DNA from: Dehalococcoidales bacterium
Lineage (GTDB): Bacteria; Chloroflexota; Dehalococcoidia; E44-bin15
DNA length: 9,714 bases
NCBI GenBank assembly: GCA_030615555.1
Contig: JAUWZB010000023.1
Location: forward strand, 1-9,714
Reading direction: 5' to 3'
Below are positions 1 to 8,046 of this stretch, in pieces. Under the pieces are notes generated by a model, which did no database searches, was not told the origin of the DNA, and saw only the letters and a list, made by a program, of their open reading frames with translations. Within the stretch, counting starts at the first letter, position 1; each line of letters begins with the position of its first letter. The position numbers and the translations under genes are program-made.

Positions 1-432
1 AGGGTGGGGAGAGGCTATCATTTCCTCCACCGCGGCGGCGGTGGAGAGGGCAGCCACCACCTCCACCCTGGGAAAGCAGCGCTCAATGAAGTGGCGGCAC
101 TGCCCCAGTGCCTGGGGATGGGAGAAGAGCACCTTCACCTCACTTGCCTCAGTCCCTGGCTTGACCAGGAGGTGGTGCTCAATGGGCAGCACCAGCTCCT
201 TTCTGATGAGCACCCCTGACTCATGGATCAAGAGGTCCAGGGTATCAGTGACCGATCCCTCGATGCTGTTCTCGATGGCCACCACGCCCTCCTCCGCCAT
301 CCCCGAAGCGACAGCGACCGACACCGCAGGGATGCTGGGGAAGGGGATGAGTTGGGCGGTTTTATCGTAAAGAAGCACCGCCTCCTCGGTGAAGGTTCCC
401 GGCGGCCCTAAATATGCAATCCTCTTTGCCAT
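1..432 (-). CDS. pheA: Prephenate dehydratase, N-terminal 144 residues (3' end outside window)
   Basis: Converts prephenate to phenylpyruvate in phenylalanine synthesis, in the cytoplasm. The minus-strand frame is open from an ATG at 432 to the window edge. Family motifs are clear: AYLGPPGTFTEEA at residues 6-18, AIENSIEGSVTDT at 72-84, and SHPQALGQCRHF near 104-115, where the N-terminal half of the dehydratase (PDT) domain is expected. No chorismate mutase domain precedes it, so it is the monofunctional form. The catalytic TRF region and the regulatory ACT domain would lie beyond the left edge and cannot be checked. The ATG is only 2 nt after the TAG stop of the upstream trkA gene, and its weak ribosome site (GAG/AGG) lies in the end of that gene, so translational coupling is likely. 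The family call is very secure; completeness is unknown. Confidence 0.95.
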   Translation of the reverse strand, partial: MAKRIAYLGPPGTFTEEAVLLYDKTAQLIPFPSIPAVSVAVASGMAEEGVVAIENSIEGSVTDTLDLLIHESGVLIRKELVLPIEHHLLVKPGTEASEVKVLFSHPQALGQCRHFIERCFPRVEVVAALSTAAAVEEMIASPHP

Positions 433-434
433 AC

Positions 435-1091
435 CTACTCTGTTAGCGCTGCTCTCAGCGCCCCTTCCGCTTCTGGCCTGGTCACCGCAATTACCTGAGC
501 CTCTGCCTCTAAAATGGTATCGCCCGTTGGTACTTGGGCCCCCCGTCCCCCGATCATGAGGCAGATCACGCTTTCGGGAGGGAAGACGATCTCCTTCATC
601 CGCTTGCCCACCACTGAGGAATTTGAGGGGATCCTCACCTCGACGATCTCCAAAGCTCCCCCCCTGAGGGTGAGCAGGTGGACCAGAGGGTGAGTGGGCA
701 CCTCCTCCTCGATATGCTCCAGGATGAGATTGGTGCTGCTTACCGTGACATCGATGCCCAGCTTTTTAAATAGTGCTTCATTTTTGGGGTTGTTGATCCG
801 AGCGATGGTGCGTGGCACCTTGAACTTGTGCTTTGCCACCTGGCAGGCGACCAGATTATCCTCATCCTCGTCGGTCACCGCAATGAACATGTCCGCCCGC
901 TCCGTCCCCACATCGGCCAGGGTTCGCGCCTCGCAGCCATCGCCGCGCACGCACACGCTACCTAGCTGCTCAGCGATGAGTTCACATCTTTTGGCGTCTT
1001 TCTCCAGAACGAGAACCTCATGCCCCTCGCCCAACAGGGCAAGGGTGAGGTAATAGCCTACCTTCCCGCCGCCGACCACGATAATATACAC
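435..1091 (-). CDS. trkA: TrkA-type K+ channel/transporter regulatory subunit (RCK-N plus RCK-C)
   Basis: A 218-residue cytosolic regulator that binds NAD(H) or another nucleotide and controls a partner K+ channel or transporter. The Rossmann RCK-N domain begins at once: GGGKVG at residues 7-12, the acidic end of beta-2 (LEKD, E30) and RGDG at 49-52. The RCK-C (TrkA-C) domain covers about residues 135-218, with the VVGKRMKEI stretch typical of it. The length matches single-unit KtrA/TrkA proteins; E. coli TrkA carries two such units. The start is GTG, preceded by AAGGGGG with good spacing, and lies 9 nt after the stop of the upstream RCK-N gene. No Trk or Ktr membrane transporter is visible here; the nearest possible partner is the two-TM channel at 2023-2592. 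That pairing is inferred from position only. Confidence 0.92.
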   Translation of the reverse strand: MYIIVVGGGKVGYYLTLALLGEGHEVLVLEKDAKRCELIAEQLGSVCVRGDGCEARTLADVGTERADMFIAVTDEDEDNLVACQVAKHKFKVPRTIARINNPKNEALFKKLGIDVTVSSTNLILEHIEEEVPTHPLVHLLTLRGGALEIVEVRIPSNSSVVGKRMKEIVFPPESVICLMIGGRGAQVPTGDTILEAEAQVIAVTRPEAEGALRAALTE

Positions 1092-1100
1092 AAAGCCCCC

Positions 1101-1499
1101 TTAGCCTATGACTTTATCCCGCAACATCTGTGCCCCTATAGTGGTAGGGCTGATGGTTTCCAGCCCCAGGGTGTGGTAGAGCTCTTCCCGGAGGGGATCG
1201 TAGATGCGACAAACCACCTTGGGCACATTAAACACGTGTTTCGCTATCTGAGCAGCCATCACATTGCGATTATCTCCCTGGGTCACGGCCACAAAGGCAT
1301 CGGCCTCCTCGATCCCTACCTTCTTCAGGGAATCCTCATCAGTGCCATCGCCCAGTAAGGCTGTGCCGTTGAAGGATGAAGGAAGCCTGCGAAAACTGTA
1401 GGGTTCGGTATCTAGAACGGCAACCTTATGGCCACCTTCATCCAATAGTGCCGCTAGCTGGGCACCGACCCTGCCGCAGCCCATGATCACCACATTCAT
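1101..1499 (-). CDS. Stand-alone TrkA N-terminal (RCK-N) NAD-binding protein
   Basis: A 132-residue protein made only of a TrkA-N Rossmann domain: GCGRVG at residues 7-12, D30 ending beta-2 (VAVLD) and LGDGTDEDSL from residue 49. It closely parallels the N-terminal half of the next gene, including the AAQIAKHVFNVP stretch against ACQVAKHKFKVP there, so the two probably arose by duplication. There is no RCK-C domain. Together the two proteins resemble a split version of the two-unit E. coli TrkA with one C domain missing. The chosen start is the ATG at 1499, which overlaps the TGA of the upstream usp gene as ATGA. A longer reading from 1544 would add 15 Gly-rich residues from the usp reading-frame region and break the Rossmann pattern. 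It probably acts with the downstream TrkA as a heteromeric sensor (inference). Confidence 0.88.
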   Translation of the reverse strand: MNVVIMGCGRVGAQLAALLDEGGHKVAVLDTEPYSFRRLPSSFNGTALLGDGTDEDSLKKVGIEEADAFVAVTQGDNRNVMAAQIAKHVFNVPKVVCRIYDPLREELYHTLGLETISPTTIGAQMLRDKVIG

Positions 1500-1933
1500 T
1501 CTTCCTCCCCCTCCATTGGTCCCCGCCACAGCAACACACGGCACGGGGCATTCCGCAGCACATAGGGCACGGTATCCCCCATGTCAAATTCACCGAAGCG
1601 CTTTTTGTAATCCAGGCCCATGATAATCATGTCGACGCCCCGCTCTACAGCCTCATCCACTATGGCCGGTCCCACCTCCCGCGCCTGAAGGATCTCTGTT
1701 TCCGCCTGGCAATCCATCACATCGGCGATTTTCTCGGCATTGGCAAGCATGTCTTCCCCACTTCGAGTCTCCGGTGTGACCTCCGCATCTAATGGCAGGG
1801 TGCGGCTCACCTGAATCACATGGACGATATAGACTACCCCTTTAGCTCTCCTGGCGAGGACGCAGGCAGACTTAACGATATCATCATCCACCTTCCTCCC
1901 CCTTACCGGCACCAAAAGCTTGCTGTATATCAT
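1496..1933 (-). CDS. Universal stress protein (UspA) family protein
   Basis: A 145-residue cytosolic UspA-fold protein. The family shows in the N-terminal strand (KLLVPV, residues 5-10), an alternating alpha/beta pattern, VDMIIMGLDYKK around 100-111 and the closing MGDTVPYVLRNAPCRVLL at 118-135. Canonical ATP-binding Usp proteins have an Asp after the first strand (VPVDGS); here it is VPVRGR. The G-S/T of the phosphate loop is G119-D120. ATP binding may therefore be altered or absent; this is inference from motifs. Usp domains often sit beside ion transporters and can modulate them by binding nucleotides. The ATG start is preceded by GGTGAGG. This is the first gene of a tight run with the two TrkA genes and pheA, behind the promoter at 1969-1997. 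Confidence 0.88.
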   Translation of the reverse strand: MIYSKLLVPVRGRKVDDDIVKSACVLARRAKGVVYIVHVIQVSRTLPLDAEVTPETRSGEDMLANAEKIADVMDCQAETEILQAREVGPAIVDEAVERGVDMIIMGLDYKKRFGEFDMGDTVPYVLRNAPCRVLLWRGPMEGEEE

Positions 1934-1968
1934 GCCCTCACCCCCATCACCCGTTATCCAGAGGGCAC

Positions 1969-1997
1969 ATTATAATCGCTCCGCCAAAATCATGCAA
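1969..1997 (-). promoter_or_regulatory. Sigma70-type promoter for the usp-trkA-trkA-pheA run
   Basis: On the minus strand, TTGCAT (1997-1992), a 17-nt spacer and a perfect TATAAT (1974-1969) lie in the 89-nt gap between the channel stop and the usp ATG. The -35 matches the consensus at three of six positions, but the -10 and spacing are ideal. Transcription would begin near 1962, leaving a leader of about 30 nt. This would let the four-gene run be expressed separately from the channel gene upstream. Confidence 0.6.
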
Positions 1998-2022
1998 TAT
2001 TATTTCCCCGCTAATTATCAGC

Positions 2023-2592
2023 TCAACCCTCCTCTTTACGCCGCTCGATCTGGGCATCGATAAGCCCATCGGTAGTCTCCTTGAGAATCTCTAGCTCCTC
2101 TAATGACAGGTCATCCAGCCGCTCCAGGTTATACTCCACTGTGGAGATGATCTGTTTCACCGTTCCCTCCCGGCGCCGGGCGAAGTAAACGGTCACGCTG
2201 GCAATGATCGTCCCATAGAAAATTATACACCCCAGCACCGCCCATATCCCGCCTACTATTTGCCCAGCCCCGGTTACGGGCATAGGAGCTGTGCCCATTG
2301 TTGTCATCGCTACTATCCCCCACCACAGTGCCTCCGTATAGTAGTTTATCCCTGAGCCGTTGGCACCATGCTCCGCAAAGTAGAAGCCGGTGGAGAAAAG
2401 CAGCCAGAGGATGGTGAGCAGCGTGATCATGGGCACGAAGGGGGTTTGGGTGATTATGACCCTGAGGAATCTAACGATCCCCGGGACATTGGGCGCAATC
2501 CTCAGCCTTCTCCTAGGCTCCACCCTCCTGCGGAGCACCTCATCCCCAGGCCGCATCTTGGATACCGGCTCGAAAGGCTTTTCCTCTCCCAT
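2023..2592 (-). CDS. Two-TM pore-loop ion channel with non-canonical selectivity filter
   Basis: A 189-residue membrane protein of the two-TM K+ channel (Ion_trans_2) fold. An Arg-rich N-terminal segment (residues 20-45) precedes TM1 (about 53-73), a pore helix (about 86-97, ending in WWGIVAMTT), a filter, TM2 (about 111-137) and a charged helical C-tail (145-189) that could form a coiled coil. Standard K+ channels read TVGYGD followed by xxPxT. This one reads TMGTAPMPVT (98-107), so the GYGD core is lost and the loop is one residue shorter. Selectivity is therefore uncertain: a K+ channel, a non-selective cation channel or something else. There is no RCK domain in the chain, but two RCK proteins are encoded just downstream. 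The ATG at 2592 has a strong ribosome site, GGGGAGGTG at 2608-2600, 7 nt away. Confidence 0.82.
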   Translation of the reverse strand: MGEEKPFEPVSKMRPGDEVLRRRVEPRRRLRIAPNVPGIVRFLRVIITQTPFVPMITLLTILWLLFSTGFYFAEHGANGSGINYYTEALWWGIVAMTTMGTAPMPVTGAGQIVGGIWAVLGCIIFYGTIIASVTVYFARRREGTVKQIISTVEYNLERLDDLSLEELEILKETTDGLIDAQIERRKEEG

Positions 2593-2640
2593 TCCTGAGC
2601 ACCTCCCCTTCTCTTTACGCGGGCATTTAACAATCCACCC

Positions 2641-2695
2641 GTTATTCTGAGCGAAGCGAAGAATCTAAAGACCCTTCACTATCGTTCAGGGTGAC
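2641..2695. repeat. Imperfect 55-nt palindrome (REP/dispersed-repeat type)
   Basis: The arms GTTATTCTGAGCGA (2641-2654) and TCGTTCAGGGTGAC (2682-2695) can pair over all 14 positions in the strand shown, four of them G-U. Inside, AGCGAAG (2655-2661) pairs with CTTCACT (2674-2680) with one mismatch. The TTCTGAGCGAAGCGAAGAATC core is of a type I recall from intergenic repeats in many environmental bacterial genomes (general knowledge, not checked). It lies between the divergent channel and pdxS genes. It could be a degenerate mobile palindrome or an mRNA-end structure. Confidence 0.65.
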
Positions 2696-2787
2696 AGTTA
2701 AACGCCCCTCACTTTTTATGTTAGCTAATTCATTGAGCGGAATTTTACTCTGGTCGTCGCTCATTGTCAATGGGCTTTATTAAAAAC

Positions 2788-2816
2788 TTGCTAAATGTAG
2801 GGAGCAATAGTAGAAT
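2788..2816 (+). promoter_or_regulatory. Promoter for pdxS
   Basis: TTGCTA (2788-2793), a 17-nt spacer and TAGAAT (2811-2816) match four and five of six consensus positions in an AT-rich stretch. The pdxS ATG lies 29 nt after the -10, behind a GGAGG ribosome site. It probably drives pdxS-pdxT and the genes after them. Confidence 0.6.
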
Positions 2817-2845
2817 ATTTATGTGAATTCCTGTTGGAGGGTGGC

Positions 2846-3727
2846 ATGGATAAAGGGACGTGGACGGTAAAGACAGGGCTTGCTCAGATGCTCAAGGGTG
2901 GCGTGATCATGGATGTGGTCACCCTGGATCAAGCTAAGATCGCTGAGGAGGCCGGGGCCTGCGCGGTGATGGCTCTGGAGCGGGTCCCTGCGGACATTCG
3001 CGCTGCGGGAGGAGTCGCCCGCATGGCAGACCCCAGCGTGATTTTAGCCATCATGGAGGCGGTCTCCATCCCGGTGATGGCGAAATGCCGCATCGGTCAC
3101 TTTGTGGAGGCCCAGGCTCTGGAGGCCCTGGGGGTGGACTTCATCGATGAATCTGAGGTACTGACCCCCGCCGATGAAAGCCATCACATCTGGAAGCACG
3201 ACTTCAAGGTTCCCTTCGTCTGCGGCTGTCGCGACCTGGGCGAGGCGCTGCGGCGGCTCGCTGAGGGGGCGGCGATGATCAGGACCAAGGGAGAGGCAGG
3301 CACGGGGAATATCGTGGAGGCGGTGAGGCATATGAGGGCAGTGAGGGATGAAATCCGCAAGCTCGGGAGCATGACCACCGATGAGCTGGTCGCTGAGGCC
3401 AAAGCCCTGGGCGCCCCCCTGGAGTTGGCGATCGAGGTGCATAAAACAGGAGGGTTGCCAGTGGTGAACTTTGCTGCCGGCGGAATCGCTACCCCTACGG
3501 ATGCGGCACTGATGATGCAACTGGGGGCGGAGGGCGTGTTCGTGGGCTCAGGGATCTTCAAGTCCAGCGACCCAGAGAGAATGGCGAAAGCTATTGTTAA
3601 AGCTACCACCCATTACCGCGACCCAGCGATCATCGCTGAGGCCTCCAAGGGACTGGGGGTAGCGATGCCAGGTCTTGACATAAGGACAATAGCGGAGGAG
3701 AATCTACTGGCCCCCAGGGGCTGGTAA
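2846..3727 (+). CDS. pdxS: Pyridoxal 5'-phosphate synthase, PdxS (synthase) subunit
   Basis: The lyase/synthase subunit of the DXP-independent vitamin B6 pathway. It forms PLP from ribose 5-phosphate, glyceraldehyde 3-phosphate and ammonia delivered by PdxT; in the family it assembles as a dodecamer of TIM barrels. The 293 residues carry the expected catalytic residues: D23 (IMDVVT), K80 (VMAKCRIGH, the pentose Schiff-base lysine) and K148 (IRTKGEAGTG, the second lysine). These are offset by one from B. subtilis D24/K81/K149. The C-terminal phosphate-site glycines (FAAGGIATP, VFVGSGIF) are present. The start chosen is the ATG at 2846, 5 nt after GGAGG; a TTG at 2834 would start ahead of that ribosome site. 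pdxT follows after 67 nt. Complete, nothing abnormal. Confidence 0.98.
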   Translation: MDKGTWTVKTGLAQMLKGGVIMDVVTLDQAKIAEEAGACAVMALERVPADIRAAGGVARMADPSVILAIMEAVSIPVMAKCRIGHFVEAQALEALGVDFIDESEVLTPADESHHIWKHDFKVPFVCGCRDLGEALRRLAEGAAMIRTKGEAGTGNIVEAVRHMRAVRDEIRKLGSMTTDELVAEAKALGAPLELAIEVHKTGGLPVVNFAAGGIATPTDAALMMQLGAEGVFVGSGIFKSSDPERMAKAIVKATTHYRDPAIIAEASKGLGVAMPGLDIRTIAEENLLAPRGW

Positions 3728-3794
3728 GAGGGGAAAAAGGCGCTGAGATGGATAGCCAGGAAGCGACAAAGTATGCCTCTGGCAAGGAGGTAGC

Positions 3795-4382
3795 GTGAAA
3801 AAAATTGGGGTGCTTGCCCTTCAGGGTGCCTTTGTGGAACACCTTGCTCTCTTACGCCGCCTCGATGTGGCGGCTTTCCCCATTCGCCTGCCCCGGGAGC
3901 TTGAGGGCCTGGATGGGCTCGTTATCCCCGGTGGGGAGAGCACCACGATAGGCAGGTTGATGAGGGAATATGATTTGATGGCGCCCCTCAGCAGTCTTTG
4001 TAACGATGGCTTCCCAATAATGGGCACCTGCGCTGGCATGATCCTCCTGGCGAGGAGGGTGTCGGATATAAATATTGAGCCGCTGGGGGCTATGGACATA
4101 GAGGTGAAGCGTAACGCCTCTGGCCGGCAGGTGGATAGCTTTGAGACCGACCTTGAGATACCCGCTATCGGTGAGCCTCCCTTTCACGGCGTGTTCATTC
4201 GGGCACCCTTTATCGAGCGGGCCGGGGACGGCGTGGCGGTACTGGCACAGCTTCCCGATGGCACCGGCGTGGCGGCGAGACAGGGGAATATGCTCGCTTT
4301 GGCCTTCCATCCTGAACTGACCGATGACCTCAGGCTCCACTCCTACTTCCTGAGTATCGTCAACGGTGACAGAAAGCGATGA
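3795..4382 (+). CDS. pdxT: Pyridoxal 5'-phosphate synthase, PdxT (glutaminase) subunit
   Basis: A class I glutamine amidotransferase of 195 residues that hydrolyses glutamine and passes ammonia to PdxS. The full triad is visible: C79 in GTCAGM, and H172 and E174 in FHPEL. The GGEST oxyanion-region motif is at 47-51 and the N-terminal KKIGVLALQGAF strand is typical. The start is GTG, with AAGGAGG at 3784-3790 four nt before it. The stop overlaps the ATG of the next gene as ATGA, which suggests coupled translation. The length is normal for the family, and the position behind pdxS is the common arrangement. Confidence 0.97.
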   Translation: MKKIGVLALQGAFVEHLALLRRLDVAAFPIRLPRELEGLDGLVIPGGESTTIGRLMREYDLMAPLSSLCNDGFPIMGTCAGMILLARRVSDINIEPLGAMDIEVKRNASGRQVDSFETDLEIPAIGEPPFHGVFIRAPFIERAGDGVAVLAQLPDGTGVAARQGNMLALAFHPELTDDLRLHSYFLSIVNGDRKR

Positions 4383-5329
4383 TTCGATCCCTTTATCCCA
4401 CTGACCTATTATCGTTCCTTTTCTTTTCGCGGCAGGCGCTTCCCAACCAAGCGATCGCCCGGGACAGCCTGGGCCAAAGAAGCCTCTTCTCGCCGGAGGT
4501 TTTTCTGGAGCACTGGCTCCCCTTGAAAGGCTGGCGGCACACCTGGGTCTCAGGAGAAGGCGGCCGCCTCAGCGGCGTCGTTTCCGTTAAGCGTTGCGCC
4601 GCGCCCACCGCCTGGCAGGTCAACTATCTTCAGGCCGGTGATGAGGAGTGCTGCATCGCTCTCCTGGACATGGTGAGCGCCGCTGCGGCGAAGCGTGGGG
4701 TAAGAAAGCTTTTCCTGCGCCTCCCCACCACTAGCCCCCTCATCGATGGGGCGAGGCGTGCCGGCTTTTCGTGCTACACCAAGGATTATCTCTACCGCTA
4801 CGGTGGTGAACGGGGACAAAGGGCTGCTGAAGCACCAGAGCCCTATCTCCTCCGTCCCAGATCCCGCGGTGATGAGTATGGACTCTTCGATTTATATAAT
4901 GCTACTGTTCCCCTCCCGGTGCGCACCGCTGAGGGGATGACCCTGGAGGAGTGGCAGGAAAGTAGGGATCAGGGCTCCTGGCTGGAGCAGCGCAAGGAAT
5001 TCGTCCTCCTCTTTCGCTCTCCCCCTTCTCCCCTCCCCAAAGAGGGCAGGCTGGTGGGCTGGCTGCGAGTCAACGCCGCGAGAGGGATGGGCTGCTTTGA
5101 AATCATGTTTCATCAATTGGAAGAGGATGGGCTGGCGTGGCTGGTAAATTATGGTCTTATGAGCCTCGATGGCAGGTCTCCGATATTTTGTGTTGTTTCC
5201 GCTTTTCAAGGGCAACTAAAGGGTCTGCTGGAGAGTTTAGACTTTGAGCAGGTGGCGGAGTACGCCACCTCGATGAAGGAGATCGCCATCAAGGTTAAGG
5301 AACCACAGTTTATGCCGATGCGAGCATGA
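4379..5329 (+). CDS. GNAT-like (acyl-CoA N-acyltransferase fold) protein, function unknown
   Basis: A 316-residue cytosolic protein that I read as two diverged GNAT-like halves. The N-terminal half (about 1-145) has strand-helix patterns such as GGRLSGVVSVKR (61-72), VNYLQA (81-86), a helix and a strand (RGVRKLFLRLP), then ARRAGFSCYTKDYLYR, resembling a GNAT C-terminal end. The second half (155-310) has LFDLYNATVPLPVRTAEGMTLEEW near 169-192, GRLVGWLRVNA (223-233) and LLESLDFEQVAEYATSMKEI (283-302). A canonical Q/RxxGxG/A acetyl-CoA loop is not clear, so activity is uncertain. Residues 212-221 (FRSPPSPLPK region) look like a low-complexity insert. It overlaps pdxT by 4 nt and ends 10 nt before the next start, so it is co-transcribed. 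Substrate unknown. Confidence 0.6.
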   Translation: MIRSLYPTDLLSFLFFSRQALPNQAIARDSLGQRSLFSPEVFLEHWLPLKGWRHTWVSGEGGRLSGVVSVKRCAAPTAWQVNYLQAGDEECCIALLDMVSAAAAKRGVRKLFLRLPTTSPLIDGARRAGFSCYTKDYLYRYGGERGQRAAEAPEPYLLRPRSRGDEYGLFDLYNATVPLPVRTAEGMTLEEWQESRDQGSWLEQRKEFVLLFRSPPSPLPKEGRLVGWLRVNAARGMGCFEIMFHQLEEDGLAWLVNYGLMSLDGRSPIFCVVSAFQGQLKGLLESLDFEQVAEYATSMKEIAIKVKEPQFMPMRA

Positions 5330-5339
5330 GGTGAAGGCG

Positions 5340-6848
<1,509 letters not shown>

Positions 6849-6872
6849 GAGGAGGAGTAGGGCTTTTGTAAG
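6849..6872 (+). promoter_or_regulatory. Strong ribosome site poorly placed for the next gene
   Basis: GGAGGAG at 6851-6857 follows the ATPase stop directly, but the methyltransferase ATG at 6873 is 15 nt away, which is too far for efficient use. No nearer start opens a long frame: the TTG at 6866 is followed directly by TAA. The site may have served tmk before the two intervening genes arrived. Confidence 0.4.
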
Positions 6873-7583
6873 ATGTTGAAAAGTTCGAATCCTGCTCAGG
6901 GAAGCGAACGGAGAGCTCCAGCCATACTGTCGGTTCCTCGAACTAAAGAGGAAGCCAAGCGATTCTATGACCGCATCAGCAGGTTCTACGACTATCTAAC
7001 AAGATTATTTGAGCGGAAATGGGCTGAGATGGCTCTCGAACGTCTGGTCATCAAAGAGGGGGAAACCGTGCTAGAAATTGGCTTTGGCACGGGACACTGT
7101 CTCAGGCGGATAGCAGAGCAGGTCGGCCCAATGGGCAAAGCCTATGGTATTGACATCTCCTCCGGTATGCTGGAAGTGACAAGGAGAAGGCTTGAGAAGT
7201 CCAAATTGATGGATAGGACAGAGCTATATTGCGGGGATGCGGCGAACTTGCCCTATGATGACAATATCTTTGATGCAGTTTTTATGAGCTTCACTCTCGA
7301 GCTCTTCGATACCCCCGAGATTCCCCAAGTACTCAAAGAGATAAAGAGGGTGTTGAGGCCAGGGGGCAGGCTCGGCGTTGCCAGTATGTCCAGAGAAGAC
7401 GGTCAATCTGTATTGCTCAGGCTTTACGAGTGGGCACATAAGAAATGGCCAAGATATGTTGATTGCAGACCTATCTATGTGGAACAGTCTTTAAGAGATG
7501 CGGGATACGAGACAAAAAGCAGGGAAAAAGCAAAGGTGATTGTGTTGCCTGGGGAAATCGTCGTTGCCGTGAATGCCAACTAG
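6873..7583 (+). CDS. Class I SAM-dependent methyltransferase, UbiE/COQ5-like
   Basis: A 236-residue cytosolic methyltransferase. After a variable N-terminus (1-24), KEEAKRFYDRISRFYDYL (25-42) is the typical lead-in of UbiE/MenG-like enzymes. Motif I is VLEIGFGTGHCL (66-77), the acidic residue of motif II lies in GIDIS, a GDA motif follows (YCGDAANLPYDDNIFDAV), and the post-I region ends with LKEIKRVLRPGGRLGVAS. The substrate cannot be assigned; this group methylates quinones, lipids and small molecules. Hand counts in sample 60-nt blocks give about 43-53% GC, below the neighbouring ATPase and tmk genes (about 55-67%), so acquisition by transfer is possible. The start is the only in-frame ATG before the conserved part and lacks a well-placed ribosome site. 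Confidence 0.88.
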   Translation: MLKSSNPAQGSERRAPAILSVPRTKEEAKRFYDRISRFYDYLTRLFERKWAEMALERLVIKEGETVLEIGFGTGHCLRRIAEQVGPMGKAYGIDISSGMLEVTRRRLEKSKLMDRTELYCGDAANLPYDDNIFDAVFMSFTLELFDTPEIPQVLKEIKRVLRPGGRLGVASMSREDGQSVLLRLYEWAHKKWPRYVDCRPIYVEQSLRDAGYETKSREKAKVIVLPGEIVVAVNAN

Positions 7584-7677
7584 TAACTTAAGGTTTGAAA
7601 ATCGGCGTCAATGATTGGCAAAAGTGAACACAGCTCGAAAAATTCTATCTATTGAGTGGCTTGGCCAAGAGGTTGGC

Positions 7678-8046
7678 ATGAGAAGCATCATTGTGCAGGA
7701 GCTTATACGGGCAGCGGCTGGCTTCCCACTTTGGATGGCTGGCTTTTGGGGCCTCGGAGAGATAGGTGTGCTTGCTCTCTCTCCCCTGACTGCCCTTGCT
7801 ATTGCTGCTGCAATGTCGGCGCTTATGTTTTCAGTTTTAGTCGTGCTCAGGACAAGGACCGGGTGGCGATTGCAGCTCAAGCGTTTACGCTATTTGCTGA
7901 TCTTGTTACTGGTAGCCGGTATACCCGTGTTTACCTGGCGCATGGTGGAGGGAAAAGTAATACAAGCCGCCGTCTTCGCAGCCGTAATGCTGTTCTTAGG
8001 GGTACTGCTCTTTATCGTCATGAGAAAGCGTGGGATTGAGTGGTGA
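7678..8046 (+). CDS. Small four-TM membrane protein, unknown family
   Basis: I do not recognise this 122-residue protein. Four hydrophobic segments lie at about 16-35, 38-57, 72-87 and 95-114. A basic loop between the second and third (RTRTGWRLQLKRLRY) and a basic C-terminus (MRKRGIEW) suggest that both face the cytoplasm. No catalytic motif is evident. The ATG at 7678 is chosen because AAGAGG lies 5 nt before it; the frame stays open back to a TTG at 7615, which would add 21 polar residues. It follows the methyltransferase by 94 nt and shares its lower GC, so the two may have arrived together and may act on the same membrane substrate (inference). Confidence 0.65.
   Translation: MRSIIVQELIRAAAGFPLWMAGFWGLGEIGVLALSPLTALAIAAAMSALMFSVLVVLRTRTGWRLQLKRLRYLLILLLVAGIPVFTWRMVEGKVIQAAVFAAVMLFLGVLLFIVMRKRGIEW

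Noticed and set aside
4..411. Plus-strand frames at the left end
   Set aside because: The minus strand encodes prephenate dehydratase with several exact family motifs over the same bases.
2593..2833. Riboswitch or small RNA before pdxS
   Set aside because: The only structures found are the dispersed palindrome and a promoter with a short leader (under 30 nt), too short for a riboswitch.
2834..2845. Earlier TTG start for pdxS
   Set aside because: It starts before the GGAGG ribosome site, which is well spaced for the ATG at 2846; that start gives the usual length and residue numbering.
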